64,000 nucleotides of DNA from Herpetosiphonaceae bacterium (GTDB lineage Bacteria > Chloroflexota > Chloroflexia > Chloroflexales > Herpetosiphonaceae), in the NCBI GenBank assembly GCA_026003835.1, contig BPHZ01000007.1, positions 1 through 64,000 on the forward strand, read 5' to 3'. The notes under the pieces were generated by a model. That model was given only the letters and a program-made list of their open reading frames with translations, was not told the DNA's origin and made no database searches. How positions within the stretch are numbered: position 1 is the stretch's first letter; every line of letters begins with the position of its first letter. The translations under genes and the position numbers were made by a program. This document shows positions 53,406 to 62,078 of this stretch, piece by piece.

Positions 53406-53990
53406 TTACTTCTCGGCGTGAGCCTTACCGATCTCACGCTCGACCTGGGCCAGGTCCTTGCCGCGCATCGCGCCGGCGAAGCCATGATCGACCATTGGAT
53501 CTACCTTGCCCTTGACGATGCGGTAGCGCCCCTCGGGAGCGATCACCAGATAGGTGCCGGCCTCATCGGCCTTCGGCTCGACAAACAGCAGGTAGGTCTC
53601 GCCAACCAGGTAGGGCGGATCGCCCTCGATCCACTTGTCGTCGGTGCCGGTGTGGAACAGTGTCAGTGTCGGGCTGGAATCGCCCTTAAGGCTGCGGACC
53701 ACTTCAAAGGTAATGCGCTGCGTCGGGATGCGGTCCACGCCTTCCGGCTCGCCAGGAGCCTCGACGACAATATCGTCGGCCTGGCGAACATCGGTCACTT
53801 TCGCAATAACAATATTGGTGGCGCGGCCGCGTGCTTCGGCCAGGCTCTTCGGCGTAAAGGCCCAGGTTGCGCCCCATGTCGCCTTCGTGTGCGCGGCAGC
53901 CTGGTGGCTATGCGGCGCAAAGGCCATCATCGAAAGGATCACCAGCGAAGTGCTGAGCACCCCGATAATGATGCGTGTCACTTTATTCAT
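53406..53990 (-). CDS. exported protein of unknown function
   Basis: 194 residues. Sec signal peptide IIIGVLSTSLVILSMMAFAP, cleaved probably near QAAAHT (about 30-35). The mature part is beta-rich: NIVIAKVTDVRQADDIVV, TQRITFEVVRSLKGDSSPTL, YLVGETYLLFVEPKADEAG, then a charged C-terminus. The order suggests a small secreted OB- or TIMP-like barrel, as in the family reading 'vv.G.V......t...f.v...lKG......l......'. It sits 21 bases after the matrixin-like protease gene, so may be a regulator or inhibitor partner; that is inference. Confidence 0.65.
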   Translation of the reverse strand: MNKVTRIIIGVLSTSLVILSMMAFAPHSHQAAAHTKATWGATWAFTPKSLAEARGRATNIVIAKVTDVRQADDIVVEAPGEPEGVDRIPTQRITFEVVRSLKGDSSPTLTLFHTGTDDKWIEGDPPYLVGETYLLFVEPKADEAGTYLVIAPEGRYRIVKGKVDPMVDHGFAGAMRGKDLAQVEREIGKAHAEK

Positions 53991-54011
53991 CGTAGAAGCC
54001 TCCTCTGCTCC

Positions 54012-54536
54012 TTAGTGATGGCTATAGCGGTACATGTTGTAGATGTCGTTCCAGTTATGGGGCACGGTGTAGTAGATGTTGTTGTAGTAGCCCATGCCCA
54101 TACAGCCATCATTAGAGTGATCGAGGCCAAAGAGGTGTCCCACTTCCTGGCAGAAAACGCCCTGTTTGCCGGTGGAGCTGTAGGAGTAATAGTAGTTCAG
54201 GCGCGCGTGGCCGTGGGTGATATGGCTGCCGCTGGTGTAGTTGATGATCTCGGCGAGGCCGCCCCAGCCAGTGGCACCGTAGTTGCCGTCGAAGAGGCTG
54301 ATATCGGTGTGAGTCCCCGGATCGGGGAGATACAAAATGGTGTTGTTATCCCAGTCACGGACGGCGCGATTCGCCTCGGTCCAGTAACGGGCTGTGTTGT
54401 AAACGCGAATGGTGACCGAGGAGCCGTAGCGGTTCCAGTGCCAGTTGCCCCATTTGTGGGCGATGGCCTGCCGGGCGACCAGCAGATTGGCAAGGAGAAG
54501 GATGGCGATTGCGACCGGACCGACAAGTCGTTTCAT
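54012..54536 (-). CDS. secreted matrixin-like protein with QEVGH in place of HExxH
   Basis: 174 residues. Signal peptide about 1-26 (AIAILLLANLLVARQAIA). The mature part resembles small secreted metzincins: TIRVYNTARYW, AVRDWDNNT and the motif CQEVGHLFGLDH at 129-140. In metzincins the zinc motif is HExxHxxGxxH; here the first His is Gln130, while Glu131, His134 and His140 remain. I recall similar CQEVGH or CQELGH proteins in Actinobacteria and Chloroflexi, so this may be a natural variant with altered metal binding, not decay. Aromatic Tyr-rich C-terminus. The start at 54536 is preceded by GGAGG. Together with the next gene it may form a protease-partner pair. Confidence 0.65.
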   Translation of the reverse strand: MKRLVGPVAIAILLLANLLVARQAIAHKWGNWHWNRYGSSVTIRVYNTARYWTEANRAVRDWDNNTILYLPDPGTHTDISLFDGNYGATGWGGLAEIINYTSGSHITHGHARLNYYYSYSSTGKQGVFCQEVGHLFGLDHSNDGCMGMGYYNNIYYTVPHNWNDIYNMYRYSHH

Positions 54537-54889
54537 ATTGTTTCCATACCTCCATTGAATACATCGATGATCCAGTGTCGGACCGCATTCCGAAGTGTTG
54601 GAAACCGTCTGGTCGAACCGAAATCCGGCAAGATTGTTCCTCAGTTTGGGAGGTAACCACCCCTTTCGCGCCGGTAACCGTAGGTACCGGCAAGAGTGTG
54701 TGCCAGTACTGGACATATTTGGGACCCGAGTGCTATCCTAGCACGTGAAAACTAAGAAGTCAATAAATTATTAATAAAAAACTCATTAATAAACGTTAAA
54801 AACTTTTTAATAAAATGGAAAGGATATCTCGTTGTTGGTGTGGTCGACCACTAGCATCTATGCTGGACCAGCGGTAACTGAGGAGAGCA
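54537..54889. promoter_or_regulatory. AT-rich intergenic region with three TTAATAAA boxes
   Basis: About 350 bases between the CpsB gene end and the matrixin-like gene start. The part 54745-54820 is strikingly AT-rich compared with the rest of the window and holds TTAATAAA at 54771-54778, 54786-54793 and 54807-54814. It probably contains the promoter of the matrixin-like gene, with these boxes as possible regulatory or DNA-bending sites. No coding frame is supported. Confidence 0.4.
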
Positions 54890-55675
54890 TCAGGAGAATA
54901 GGAACCATCTGCGGCGCTTTACAGGGCGGTATGGTCGTGGCTCAGGGGGCGGCAGCGGGGCGTCCTGAAGCAGCGCCGCCGGGATCTGATCGACAAGGGA
55001 TCGCGCGGCCTCCTCGCCGACCAGCGTCGTGGCAGCCGCAAGCGCCTGGCTTAGACATGGCGCTCGCCGTCCCTCGGCGGCATGGGCGTCCGAGGCCAGC
55101 ACATGGCACATACCGGAGAGCAGCAGCGCCTCTGCCGTCGAGCGAAGGCGCGACCCGTGCATCCCGGCAAGGCTTGCCGCGGTAACCTGAGTATAGACGC
55201 CCTTTTCTACAAGCCGAATAAGCCGGTTGGGATCGCGCTGGACCTCGTCGATACGTTCTGGGTGCGCCAGCAGCACACGAAAGCCTGCAATCTGTAAATC
55301 GAAGATCAGATGCTCAAGAGCTTCTGAGAGGGTGTCGAAAGGGCTCTCCAGCAAGACCGTGTGAGAGCTTGCGTAGGGGAGCGCGCTGCCTGCTCGCAGG
55401 CGGGAGGCCAGATCCGGGAGTGGGTAAAGCTCCTGGCCGGTCACCACACTGAGGGGGAGATCAGCAGCTCGCAGCCGCTGCTGAAGCTCGTCGGTACGTT
55501 GTCTCAGCTCCTCGGCGCTGTGCCTCCTGCACTTCGGCGAGCCAAAGCCATGGGGAGTCGCGGCGGCGGTACGGACGCCGTCGGCGATCAGGGCGCGGGC
55601 CAATGCCAGCGCTTCTTCCCACGTCTGCGGGCCATCATCAACGCCCGGCAGCAGGTGGCAGTGGAGATCGTACAT
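54890..55675 (-). CDS. CpsB/CapC/YwqE-type tyrosine-protein phosphatase (PHP fold)
   Basis: 261 residues. PHP-type metal site at the N-terminus MYDLHCHLLPGVDDGPQ (H5, H7, D13, D14), followed by AAATPHGFG, LLESPF and LLAHPERIDEVQ, and LASDAHAAEGRR near residue 215. This is the pattern of manganese-dependent phosphotyrosine phosphatases that dephosphorylate BY-kinases and so control capsule or exopolysaccharide length. It lies directly downstream of the BY-kinase gene (21 bp). A Pro/Arg-rich C-terminal tail replaces the usual end. Confidence 0.88.
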   Translation of the reverse strand: MYDLHCHLLPGVDDGPQTWEEALALARALIADGVRTAAATPHGFGSPKCRRHSAEELRQRTDELQQRLRAADLPLSVVTGQELYPLPDLASRLRAGSALPYASSHTVLLESPFDTLSEALEHLIFDLQIAGFRVLLAHPERIDEVQRDPNRLIRLVEKGVYTQVTAASLAGMHGSRLRSTAEALLLSGMCHVLASDAHAAEGRRAPCLSQALAAATTLVGEEAARSLVDQIPAALLQDAPLPPPEPRPYRPVKRRRWFLFS

Positions 55676-55696
55676 GCAAACTGATACTGTTGCCCC

Positions 55697-56383
55697 CTAA
55701 TAATACTGGTAGCGATCTTTCTCGACGCGCGCGTTACTGAGGACGACGCCGAGCAAGTTCGCATTGACCTTCTCTAGCAGCCGCTTCGCCTCGCGGGCGC
55801 GATCGCGCCGGGTCTTGCCTGCCTCGACCACCAGCAACACACCGTCGACACGCCCCGCCAGCACGGCGGCATCGGCGACAGCTCCGACGGGTGGTGTATC
55901 GAAGAGCACAATATCGGCCTGTTCCTTGAGCCGCTGGATGATCGCCTCCATACGCCGGGAGCCGAGGATATCCGCGGGGCGGGGCGGAAGTGGCCCGCTG
56001 GTCAGCAGCAGCAGGCCAGGCACGCCTGTCTCTTGCAGTGGTGGCGCGGCATCATCGCTCAGGATCATCGTGGTAAGCCCTTGCTCGTTCGGCACGCCGA
56101 AGAGGGTGTGGAGGCTGGGGCGGCGCAGGTCACAGTCAACCAATATGACCCGCTGCTCGCCCTGGGCCATGGTTACGGCAAGGTTAGCGAGCGTGGTGCT
56201 CTTGCCTTCGTCGGGCGCGGTGCTGGTGATCAACAGCGTGCGTAGCGACCGATCGAGGCTGGAGAACTGAATATTGGTGCGCAGCACATGGTAGGCTTCT
56301 GCGGCCGGCGAGCGCGGATCGCGAATAGTGATAAGCTGGTCGGCGCTACCGTGCGTAGCTTTATCAGTAGTCATGGTGATCAT
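55697..56383 (-). CDS. BY-kinase, CpsD/CapB-like tyrosine autokinase
   Basis: 228 residues. P-loop ATPase of the Wzc/CpsD family: Walker A STAPDEGKSTT (about 53-63), Walker A' VILVDCDLRRP (about 77-87), Walker B ADIVLFDTPP (about 160-169). The C-terminus YQYY is the (short) tyrosine cluster expected for autophosphorylation. As in Gram-positive systems, the membrane activator is encoded separately just upstream (ends 56388). The start at 56383, 4 bases after that gene's stop, is likeliest; ATG at 56374 is an alternative. Regulates polysaccharide polymerisation and export. Confidence 0.9.
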   Translation of the reverse strand: MITMTTDKATHGSADQLITIRDPRSPAAEAYHVLRTNIQFSSLDRSLRTLLITSTAPDEGKSTTLANLAVTMAQGEQRVILVDCDLRRPSLHTLFGVPNEQGLTTMILSDDAAPPLQETGVPGLLLLTSGPLPPRPADILGSRRMEAIIQRLKEQADIVLFDTPPVGAVADAAVLAGRVDGVLLVVEAGKTRRDRAREAKRLLEKVNANLLGVVLSNARVEKDRYQYY

Positions 56384-56387
56384 AGCC

Positions 56388-57110
56388 TCACTGCGTTTCC
56401 GTTCCAAGCCGTCTACTGCCCAGCAACCTGCGTACACGTCCGCGGTTGCGCGCCGAATCCTCGATCATGGGGATTTGACCCAGCGTGGTCAGGCCCAGGT
56501 AGCGCTCTACATCTTCAGCGCTCTTGAACGTATCGTCAAGATACTCGGCGACAAAGGCCAGCAGGATGCCCAGGATAAGCCCCAACATCCCCGCTGCCAG
56601 CACATTAATCTTCGTCTTGGGCTTGTGCAGGAAGGGATCGTGGGCCTCCTCCGTAACCGTGATATTGATCTTGTCGGTGCCTTCCTTGAGCAGATTTAGA
56701 TTTGCGATCTCCGCCTGTAGTTTTCTCCCGACGGCGTTGGCGATGGCGACAGCCTGCGCCGGATCAGGCGCGTCGGCCTCGATCAGCACCACCATCTCAT
56801 CCGGCCTCGGTTGAATATGAATATCCTGTTGGAGTTGGCCGGGCGTGCGATCCAGGCCAAGCTCCTCGCTGAGCTGGCGCAGCGGCTGGTCGGACAGGAT
56901 CAGCTTGGTCCAGCTGTTCATCGTCCCCGGCAGCTGGAGGGTCAGCCCATAGTCATAGCGGCTCGGCACGACGATATAGGTCGCCTGAGCGCGGAAGATC
57001 GGCGTCTGCATCTTGCTAAAGCCGTAGGCGGCAACAGCTGCCACAAACGCAACCAGAGCGATAAGCCACCAACGCCTGCGAATGATATTGACATAATCAA
57101 ATAGTCGCAT
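56388..57110 (-). CDS. Wzz-type chain-length determinant / BY-kinase activator
   Basis: 240 residues. Two membrane segments, about 15-31 (WWLIALVAFVAAVAAYG) and about 172-195 (VLAAGMLGLILGILLAFVAEY), flank an extracytoplasmic helical domain, and a short cytoplasmic tail follows (DDTFKSAEDVERYLGLTTLG), exactly the Wzz/CapA layout in which the tail stimulates the kinase. Lies immediately before the BY-kinase gene. The Pro-rich second-TM motif (HKPKTKINV) fits the family. Confidence 0.88.
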   Translation of the reverse strand: MRLFDYVNIIRRRWWLIALVAFVAAVAAYGFSKMQTPIFRAQATYIVVPSRYDYGLTLQLPGTMNSWTKLILSDQPLRQLSEELGLDRTPGQLQQDIHIQPRPDEMVVLIEADAPDPAQAVAIANAVGRKLQAEIANLNLLKEGTDKINITVTEEAHDPFLHKPKTKINVLAAGMLGLILGILLAFVAEYLDDTFKSAEDVERYLGLTTLGQIPMIEDSARNRGRVRRLLGSRRLGTETQ

Positions 57111-57217
57111 ACAATCGTCCCCCGATCATGCATCTCGGCAGGAACACATCAGTGCCGTGGGTTCTACACAACGGAGCAGTGTGCTCCTCTGCGCGCCAGG
57201 CAATGACCAGCCTGCCC

Positions 57218-57970
57218 TTATGTCTTGCGAGCCCCAACAGCCGTGGACTGCGCAACAGCTGTTTGGTACTCGGCCGGGATAGCGGGCTCGGCGGGAATAG
57301 CGGCGATCAGCTCAAGCCCAAGGGCTTCAAGGTCATCCTCATCACGTATGATGGGATCGGCGGCGTAGCGCACAAACGCCAGAAACAGGCCCGCGCCAAG
57401 CGCCAGAACCACCCGCAGCACAACCGTCCAGGCAGGCTGCCGCCAGCGGTTCTCAACTCCGGCCGGCGGCACTTCCAACAGCGCAACGTTAAGTCCGCCC
57501 TGTTCGCGTCGGTCCCAGTAGGCCAGCCCTTTTTCCTCCAGCAGCGCCGCCGTTCCCTCTGCAATCGCCTGCGCTGCCTCAGGGCTGGGGGCTGCGACAT
57601 GAAGGTTGATCACGCGATGGACCCGGTCGGCGCTGAGGCCGGCCCGGATCTCGGCGGCGGCCATGTCGATCCCACGCTGCTGCTTGAGCCAGGCTTGCAG
57701 ATCGCGGGCGAAGGTTTCGGTCGTCACGATCGCCGGCAGATCATCAGCGATATACTCTGAGGCAGCCCAGGAGTGATAGGAATTAAAATCAGGAACAGAC
57801 GAGTCGGGCGGCGCAATAACCGACTGGGTGACGGCAATTTTGGCCGTCAATGCATAGCGCGGCGGTGGTAGCCGCAGCGTCGCCACTGAGAGCAGGAGCG
57901 CGAGAAGCGGAGGGACGGCGACGAGGAGCCACGAGCGCCGCACAATCTTCAGAAACTGTTGTAGCTTCAT
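57218..57970 (-). CDS. second Wzz-like membrane protein
   Basis: 250 residues. TM1 about 13-33 (WLLVAVPPLLALLLSVATL), a large extracytoplasmic domain (about 35-175) and TM2 about 178-200 (VVLRVVLALGAGLFLAFV), followed by RDEDDLEALGLELIAAIPAE. Same layout as the neighbouring Wzz protein but divergent in sequence. Two Wzz-type genes side by side suggest a heteromeric chain-length or export complex. I start at 57970 (MKLQQFLKIV), where the family's usual N-terminus begins, instead of 30 bases earlier. 107 bases separate it from the next gene. Confidence 0.8.
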   Translation of the reverse strand: MKLQQFLKIVRRSWLLVAVPPLLALLLSVATLRLPPPRYALTAKIAVTQSVIAPPDSSVPDFNSYHSWAASEYIADDLPAIVTTETFARDLQAWLKQQRGIDMAAAEIRAGLSADRVHRVINLHVAAPSPEAAQAIAEGTAALLEEKGLAYWDRREQGGLNVALLEVPPAGVENRWRQPAWTVVLRVVLALGAGLFLAFVRYAADPIIRDEDDLEALGLELIAAIPAEPAIPAEYQTAVAQSTAVGARKT

Positions 57971-58011
57971 AATCATCCGAGCTGAGAGCCATGCTGGCAT
58001 GGCTCACGTTT

Positions 58012-59112
58012 TCAGCCCTTGATAGACCTCCGGGCCTCGATCTCACGCTCGATAATCGCGCGCAGGCGAGACTGGAAGCGTTCGACGCTAAACTGCTCGG
58101 CGTGTTGCCGGATGACTATCGGGTCGTACTCGTCGGCGCGCGACTGGCAGACTGCCGCCGCGAGTCCCGCAGCAGTTTGTTCATAGAAAAAGCGCCCGGT
58201 AACGCCATCGATGACTGTATCGAGCGCCCCGCCCGACCCGTAAGCGATAACCGGCCGTCCGGCAGCCATCGCCTCCACCGGCTGGATACCGGCATCCTCT
58301 TCGCCTGGCATAAGGTAGGCGCGACAGCCACTGTAGAGTTCACGCAGGCGCGACTCATCCACACGGCCGACGAAGCGCACGGTTGGCCCGGCTATCCGCT
58401 CCAATGCGGCGCGGTCGCGGCCGTCGCCGAAGACAACCAGCGGGAGCTTCAGAGCATTAAAGGCCTCAATAGCCAGGTCGATCCGCTTGTACGGCACCAG
58501 CCGCCCACCTGTGAGATAGTAATCGCCCGGCGGGCGTTCATTGTACGGTCCCACCACCACAGGCGGAGGGAGAATCTCTGCCTCGCGCTTGTAGAGGTGC
58601 CGGATGCGCCTGGCAACCTCGCGCGAATTGGCGATGTAATGGTCGACTCTAGCGGAGGATGCCACGTCCCACAGTCTAACATAGGTCAGCAGGAGCGGCA
58701 AGACAGCCCCGAGAGGACCGCCGATCTGTTCTCGTTTGACATAATCCGCCGTGCGCCAGGCGAAGCGCATTGGCGTATGGCAGTAACAGATGTGAAGCGT
58801 CCCAGGGTTGGTGATGACGCCTTTGGCGTAGGCGCTGCTGGAGCTGATAACCAGATCGTAGCCGCTGAGATCGAATCTCTCGAAGGCGCTGGGATAGAGC
58901 AGGAAATAGTTCCTGAAGTGCTTGCGCCAGCCCGGCAGCTGTTGAATAAAGGATGTACGGATATCCCAGTCGCGGTAAGCGGCAGGCATGGCCGACGGGT
59001 CATAGATCGATGTATAGACCGGCGCATCGGGATAGAGCGCGTGGATACTCTCAAGGACACGTTCGGCCCCGCCATACTGATTGAGATAGTCATGAATAAT
59101 CGCGACGCGCAT
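58012..59112 (-). CDS. family 4 glycosyltransferase
   Basis: 366 residues, GT-B fold. N-terminal Rossmann unit opens MRVAIIHDYLNQYGGAERVL; the C-terminal unit has GGRLVPYKRIDLAIEAF (about 220) and, near residue 275, LMPGEEDAGIQPVEAMAAG, the EX7E-type donor-binding motif of GT4. HTPMRFAWR and IANSREVARRI near residues 110-165 resemble WbaZ/mannosyltransferase-type enzymes, so a mannose donor is possible. First gene of the minus-strand exopolysaccharide module. No membrane segment. Confidence 0.88.
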   Translation of the reverse strand: MRVAIIHDYLNQYGGAERVLESIHALYPDAPVYTSIYDPSAMPAAYRDWDIRTSFIQQLPGWRKHFRNYFLLYPSAFERFDLSGYDLVISSSSAYAKGVITNPGTLHICYCHTPMRFAWRTADYVKREQIGGPLGAVLPLLLTYVRLWDVASSARVDHYIANSREVARRIRHLYKREAEILPPPVVVGPYNERPPGDYYLTGGRLVPYKRIDLAIEAFNALKLPLVVFGDGRDRAALERIAGPTVRFVGRVDESRLRELYSGCRAYLMPGEEDAGIQPVEAMAAGRPVIAYGSGGALDTVIDGVTGRFFYEQTAAGLAAAVCQSRADEYDPIVIRQHAEQFSVERFQSRLRAIIEREIEARRSIKG

Positions 59113-59296
59113 GTATTTACATACCGCTATCAGGTATCAACTTCCTTGCCCCTCATCTGTTCCGGCCCGCGATTATACGCGACGCTGCCGGTCTTGGCAA
59201 CCAGAACCGATCTCGGCACTGCTGGCACTGAGTTTGCTGGCAGGCGCAGAGGGCACCATTCACTTCAGCGAGCACGCTGCAGTAAGGAGGGAGTAG

Positions 59297-60580
59297 ATGA
59301 GGACGATGAGGACGTCGATGCGACGGAGGAAAAGTCCGATGCAACGCATCCAGCGGCGATTTGGCCGGCGCCGGAACGAGAGGGATGAGGCGCTCCTGTT
59401 TCTGGGTGGTTTAGGCGCCGGTGGCGCGTTGATGTATCTGTTCGATCCCGATCGCGGCGCTCGACGACGTGGGCTGCTGCGCGATAAGATGGTCGGCCTG
59501 ATGCATGAGTCTGAGGATGCCTTCCAAAAGACGTCGGAGGATCTCAAAAACCGGACGCGTGGTATGGTGGCCGAGATGCAGTCACGGTTGACCGGCAAAG
59601 AGATTCCCGATCGGGTGCTTGTGGCGCGGGTACGCTCGGCTATGGGACGTGTGGTGTCGCACCCCGGCGCCATTGAGGTCTCTGCAGAGAACGGTCGCGT
59701 GACACTCCGCGGCCATATTTTATCCGATGAAGTTGACCAACTGCTCTCTACAGTGCAGCGCATCGGCGGTGTTGTCTCTGTTGATAACCAGTTGCAAGCC
59801 CATAAGCAGGCCGGCGACATCCCAGATCTCCAGGGCGGACGGCCGCGACCTGGCCGGCGGCCTGACGTTCTGCAGAAAAACTGGGCGCCGGCTACGCGAT
59901 TCGTTGCCAGCATTGTTGGTGGAGGATTGGCTTTCGCGGGGCTGCGCCGGGGCGATCCTCTCGGCGCGGCGCTAGGCGCTGCGGGTGTGGGCCTCTTTGC
60001 GCGCGGGCTGACGAATAAGGAGCTGAAGCGGCTGCTTGGCCTGGGCGGTGGCCGCCGCGCCGTCGACATCCAGAAGACGATCACTGTAAACGCGCCTCCT
60101 GAGGAGGTTTTCGCTTTCTGGAGCAACTTCGAGAACTTCCCGCGTTTTATGTCGCACCTCCGCGAGGTACACGATCTCGGCAATGGGCGTTCACGCTGGC
60201 GCGTCGAGGGTCCTGCCGGGATGTCTGTCGAGTGGGATGCCATCATCACCAAGATGGAGCCGAACAGGATTTTGGCCTGGAAGAGTGTCCCTGGCTCGAT
60301 CATCAAAAATGCCGGCATCATTCATTTCGATCGGACCACAGATGGTGGCACCCGTATTGACATCAAGCTCTCCTATAACCCCCCGGCAGGGGCGATCGGC
60401 CATGCCTTCGCCTCGCTGTTCGGCGCCGATCCGAAGACTGCAATGGATGACGACCTGTTGCGCTTCAAATCGCTCATCGAGGCAGGCAAGACCACTGCCC
60501 ACGATCGGAAGGTGACGCGCGAGGAGATCGAGCGAGAGATTCGCGAGCGCGGCGGTCAGCCGGGCGGAGCTGAGATGTAG
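59297..60580 (+). CDS. BON-domain and SRPBCC-domain membrane-associated protein
   Basis: 427 residues. A basic N-terminus (about 1-26) and a short Gly-rich hydrophobic segment LLFLGGLGAGGALMYLF. Then a BON domain (about 100-165: DRVLVARVRSAMGRVVSHPG, RIGGVVSVDNQL), a second Gly/Ala-rich hydrophobic stretch (about 197-235), and a SRPBCC/polyketide-cyclase-like domain (about 252-395: ITVNAPPEEVFAFWSNFENF). A charged C-terminus follows. BON domains bind phospholipids; the SRPBCC pocket binds hydrophobic ligands. This combination is common as a stress-related envelope protein; exact function unknown. GGAGGG precedes the start. Confidence 0.85.
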   Translation: MRTMRTSMRRRKSPMQRIQRRFGRRRNERDEALLFLGGLGAGGALMYLFDPDRGARRRGLLRDKMVGLMHESEDAFQKTSEDLKNRTRGMVAEMQSRLTGKEIPDRVLVARVRSAMGRVVSHPGAIEVSAENGRVTLRGHILSDEVDQLLSTVQRIGGVVSVDNQLQAHKQAGDIPDLQGGRPRPGRRPDVLQKNWAPATRFVASIVGGGLAFAGLRRGDPLGAALGAAGVGLFARGLTNKELKRLLGLGGGRRAVDIQKTITVNAPPEEVFAFWSNFENFPRFMSHLREVHDLGNGRSRWRVEGPAGMSVEWDAIITKMEPNRILAWKSVPGSIIKNAGIIHFDRTTDGGTRIDIKLSYNPPAGAIGHAFASLFGADPKTAMDDDLLRFKSLIEAGKTTAHDRKVTREEIEREIRERGGQPGGAEM

Positions 60581-60943
60581 AATCGGTGGCGGGAGCATCC
60601 CCCGGCAGTATAAATGCGGCATCTCTCTCAAGAGATTCGTCCCCTTGTTTCTGCTGATATGATCATGGTTGCCCAGATCGAGAGCAAACGCTCCAAGAGC
60701 GATCTGGGCAACCTCCTCCCCGTAGCAAAACGCCAGCTCCCTTACCTTGAGCCAGGCCCGTCGACTCGAGAAAGATGTTCTCAGCAGCTGGTCATCCACC
60801 TCTTCCATCGCGATGGGGTGGTTCGGAGAGCCGAAGCCCCTGCGGCTTCCTCTTTTGCCGCCAGGAATTGCACATGCAAGTCGCTCTTTAAGGTATCATA
60901 ACCGCTGTCGAATGACAGATCTGCACCAAAGCTGAGGAGGGGT
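60581..60943. other. intergenic region, nothing recognised
   Basis: About 360 bases between two plus-strand genes. Open frames on both strands lack protein-like features. GAGGAGGGG just before 60944 is the ribosome binding site of the next gene. Confidence 0.4.
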
Positions 60944-62050
60944 ATGCTCCACTCGCCGCTGCTCCGTCGCACGTTGCTGACGACGCTTCTTTCCAGCGTA
61001 GCGATAGCTGCGCTGCTGATGCTCGGCGGAGCGGAGGTGCGCTCCGAAGAGCCGCCGCCGGGGATAGCTGCAAGGAAGGCGCCGCAAGGGCTTGTGTTCC
61101 TGCGCGAGAGCGGGCGCGATGCCGATCTGTGGCTTGCCGATCCGCAAGGGCAGAACCCGCGCAAACTGATATCCGGGGTGATTAACTTCGACCTGCGCCC
61201 CGGCGGATCGGAGCTGGTCTATATGGGCCAGCATGAGGATTTCAGCACGAGTATTGTGGTGCTTGACCTGGCCTCCGGTGTGACTCGCACGCTGGTTGCC
61301 GAGCAGAACGCCCTCTCGCTTAGCCCAATCTGGTCGCCAGCCGATGGCATTATCGCCTATGAACGACGTACCATCTCGGCGAGCGGCGGCGGCGCGCCCA
61401 AAATATTCCTCATCGCCACCGATGGAACGCCGCTGGGCCCCATCATCCCAGGCGCTGAGGTGATCACCTACGGAGCGGTCTGGTCCCATGACGGTACACG
61501 CCTCGCCGCTATTGATCCCATCCGCAACGGCGTGGTTATCTTCAACTTTAGCAGTGAGACACGGCTGCTGCCGGTCAGAGATGTTACCGATATCGACTGG
61601 TCGCCGGACGGCAAGCGCCTGGCGGTGAGCGCGCAGACCGTGACGAATGGCAGGCCGGCTAATCGCCTGGTGCTCTACGATCTTGAGACCGATACACAGA
61701 CGATGCTTACCGCTGATCCGCAGTTCTCCGACTACATGCCACGCTGGTCGCCGGATGGATCGCAGATCGCTTTTGTGCGCCGCTCAGAGCTTCACGTCAA
61801 CGGCGAGATTTGGGTGCTGCCGCTGGATGCCGACGGCCAGGCTGGGCCGGCGCGGGCGATCACAAGCGATCCCACGTTTGATAACTATGATCCTCAGTGG
61901 TCGCCGGATGGCACGCGCCTGATCTGGGACCGGCGCCCGCTTGGCGGGCCGACGATGACCCCGTCGATCTGGCAGATCGCCGTCGACGACCCTGCGGCAA
62001 CACCGCAATTACTGATCGAGTCCGCGATGACCGGGCGCTGGATCAAATGA
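60944..62050 (+). CDS. exported PD40/TolB-type beta-propeller protein
   Basis: 368 residues. Signal peptide or anchor about 8-30 (LLTTLLSSVAIAALLML). Five or more PD40-type blades follow: DADLWLADPQGQNPRKLI, SLSPIWSPADGIIAYERR, YGAVWSHDGTRLAAID, IDWSPDGKRLAVSAQ, YMPRWSPDGSQIAFVR and YDPQWSPDGTRLIWDR. Such WSPDG repeats form a TolB-like propeller used for binding proteins or peptides. No catalytic domain. It precedes a permease pair by 28 bases and may be cotranscribed; a functional link is not established. Confidence 0.83.
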   Translation: MLHSPLLRRTLLTTLLSSVAIAALLMLGGAEVRSEEPPPGIAARKAPQGLVFLRESGRDADLWLADPQGQNPRKLISGVINFDLRPGGSELVYMGQHEDFSTSIVVLDLASGVTRTLVAEQNALSLSPIWSPADGIIAYERRTISASGGGAPKIFLIATDGTPLGPIIPGAEVITYGAVWSHDGTRLAAIDPIRNGVVIFNFSSETRLLPVRDVTDIDWSPDGKRLAVSAQTVTNGRPANRLVLYDLETDTQTMLTADPQFSDYMPRWSPDGSQIAFVRRSELHVNGEIWVLPLDADGQAGPARAITSDPTFDNYDPQWSPDGTRLIWDRRPLGGPTMTPSIWQIAVDDPAATPQLLIESAMTGRWIK

Positions 62051-62078
62051 ACGTGACGAGCGTGAAGGGAGTGCGCGC

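Noticed and set aside
53418..54656. Plus-strand open frame of 412 codons
   Set aside because: Antisense to two secreted-protein genes with good signal peptides and ribosome binding sites.
57991..59388. Plus-strand open frame of 465 codons
   Set aside because: Covers the GT4 gene on the other strand, which has clear GT-B motifs. Composition is not protein-like.
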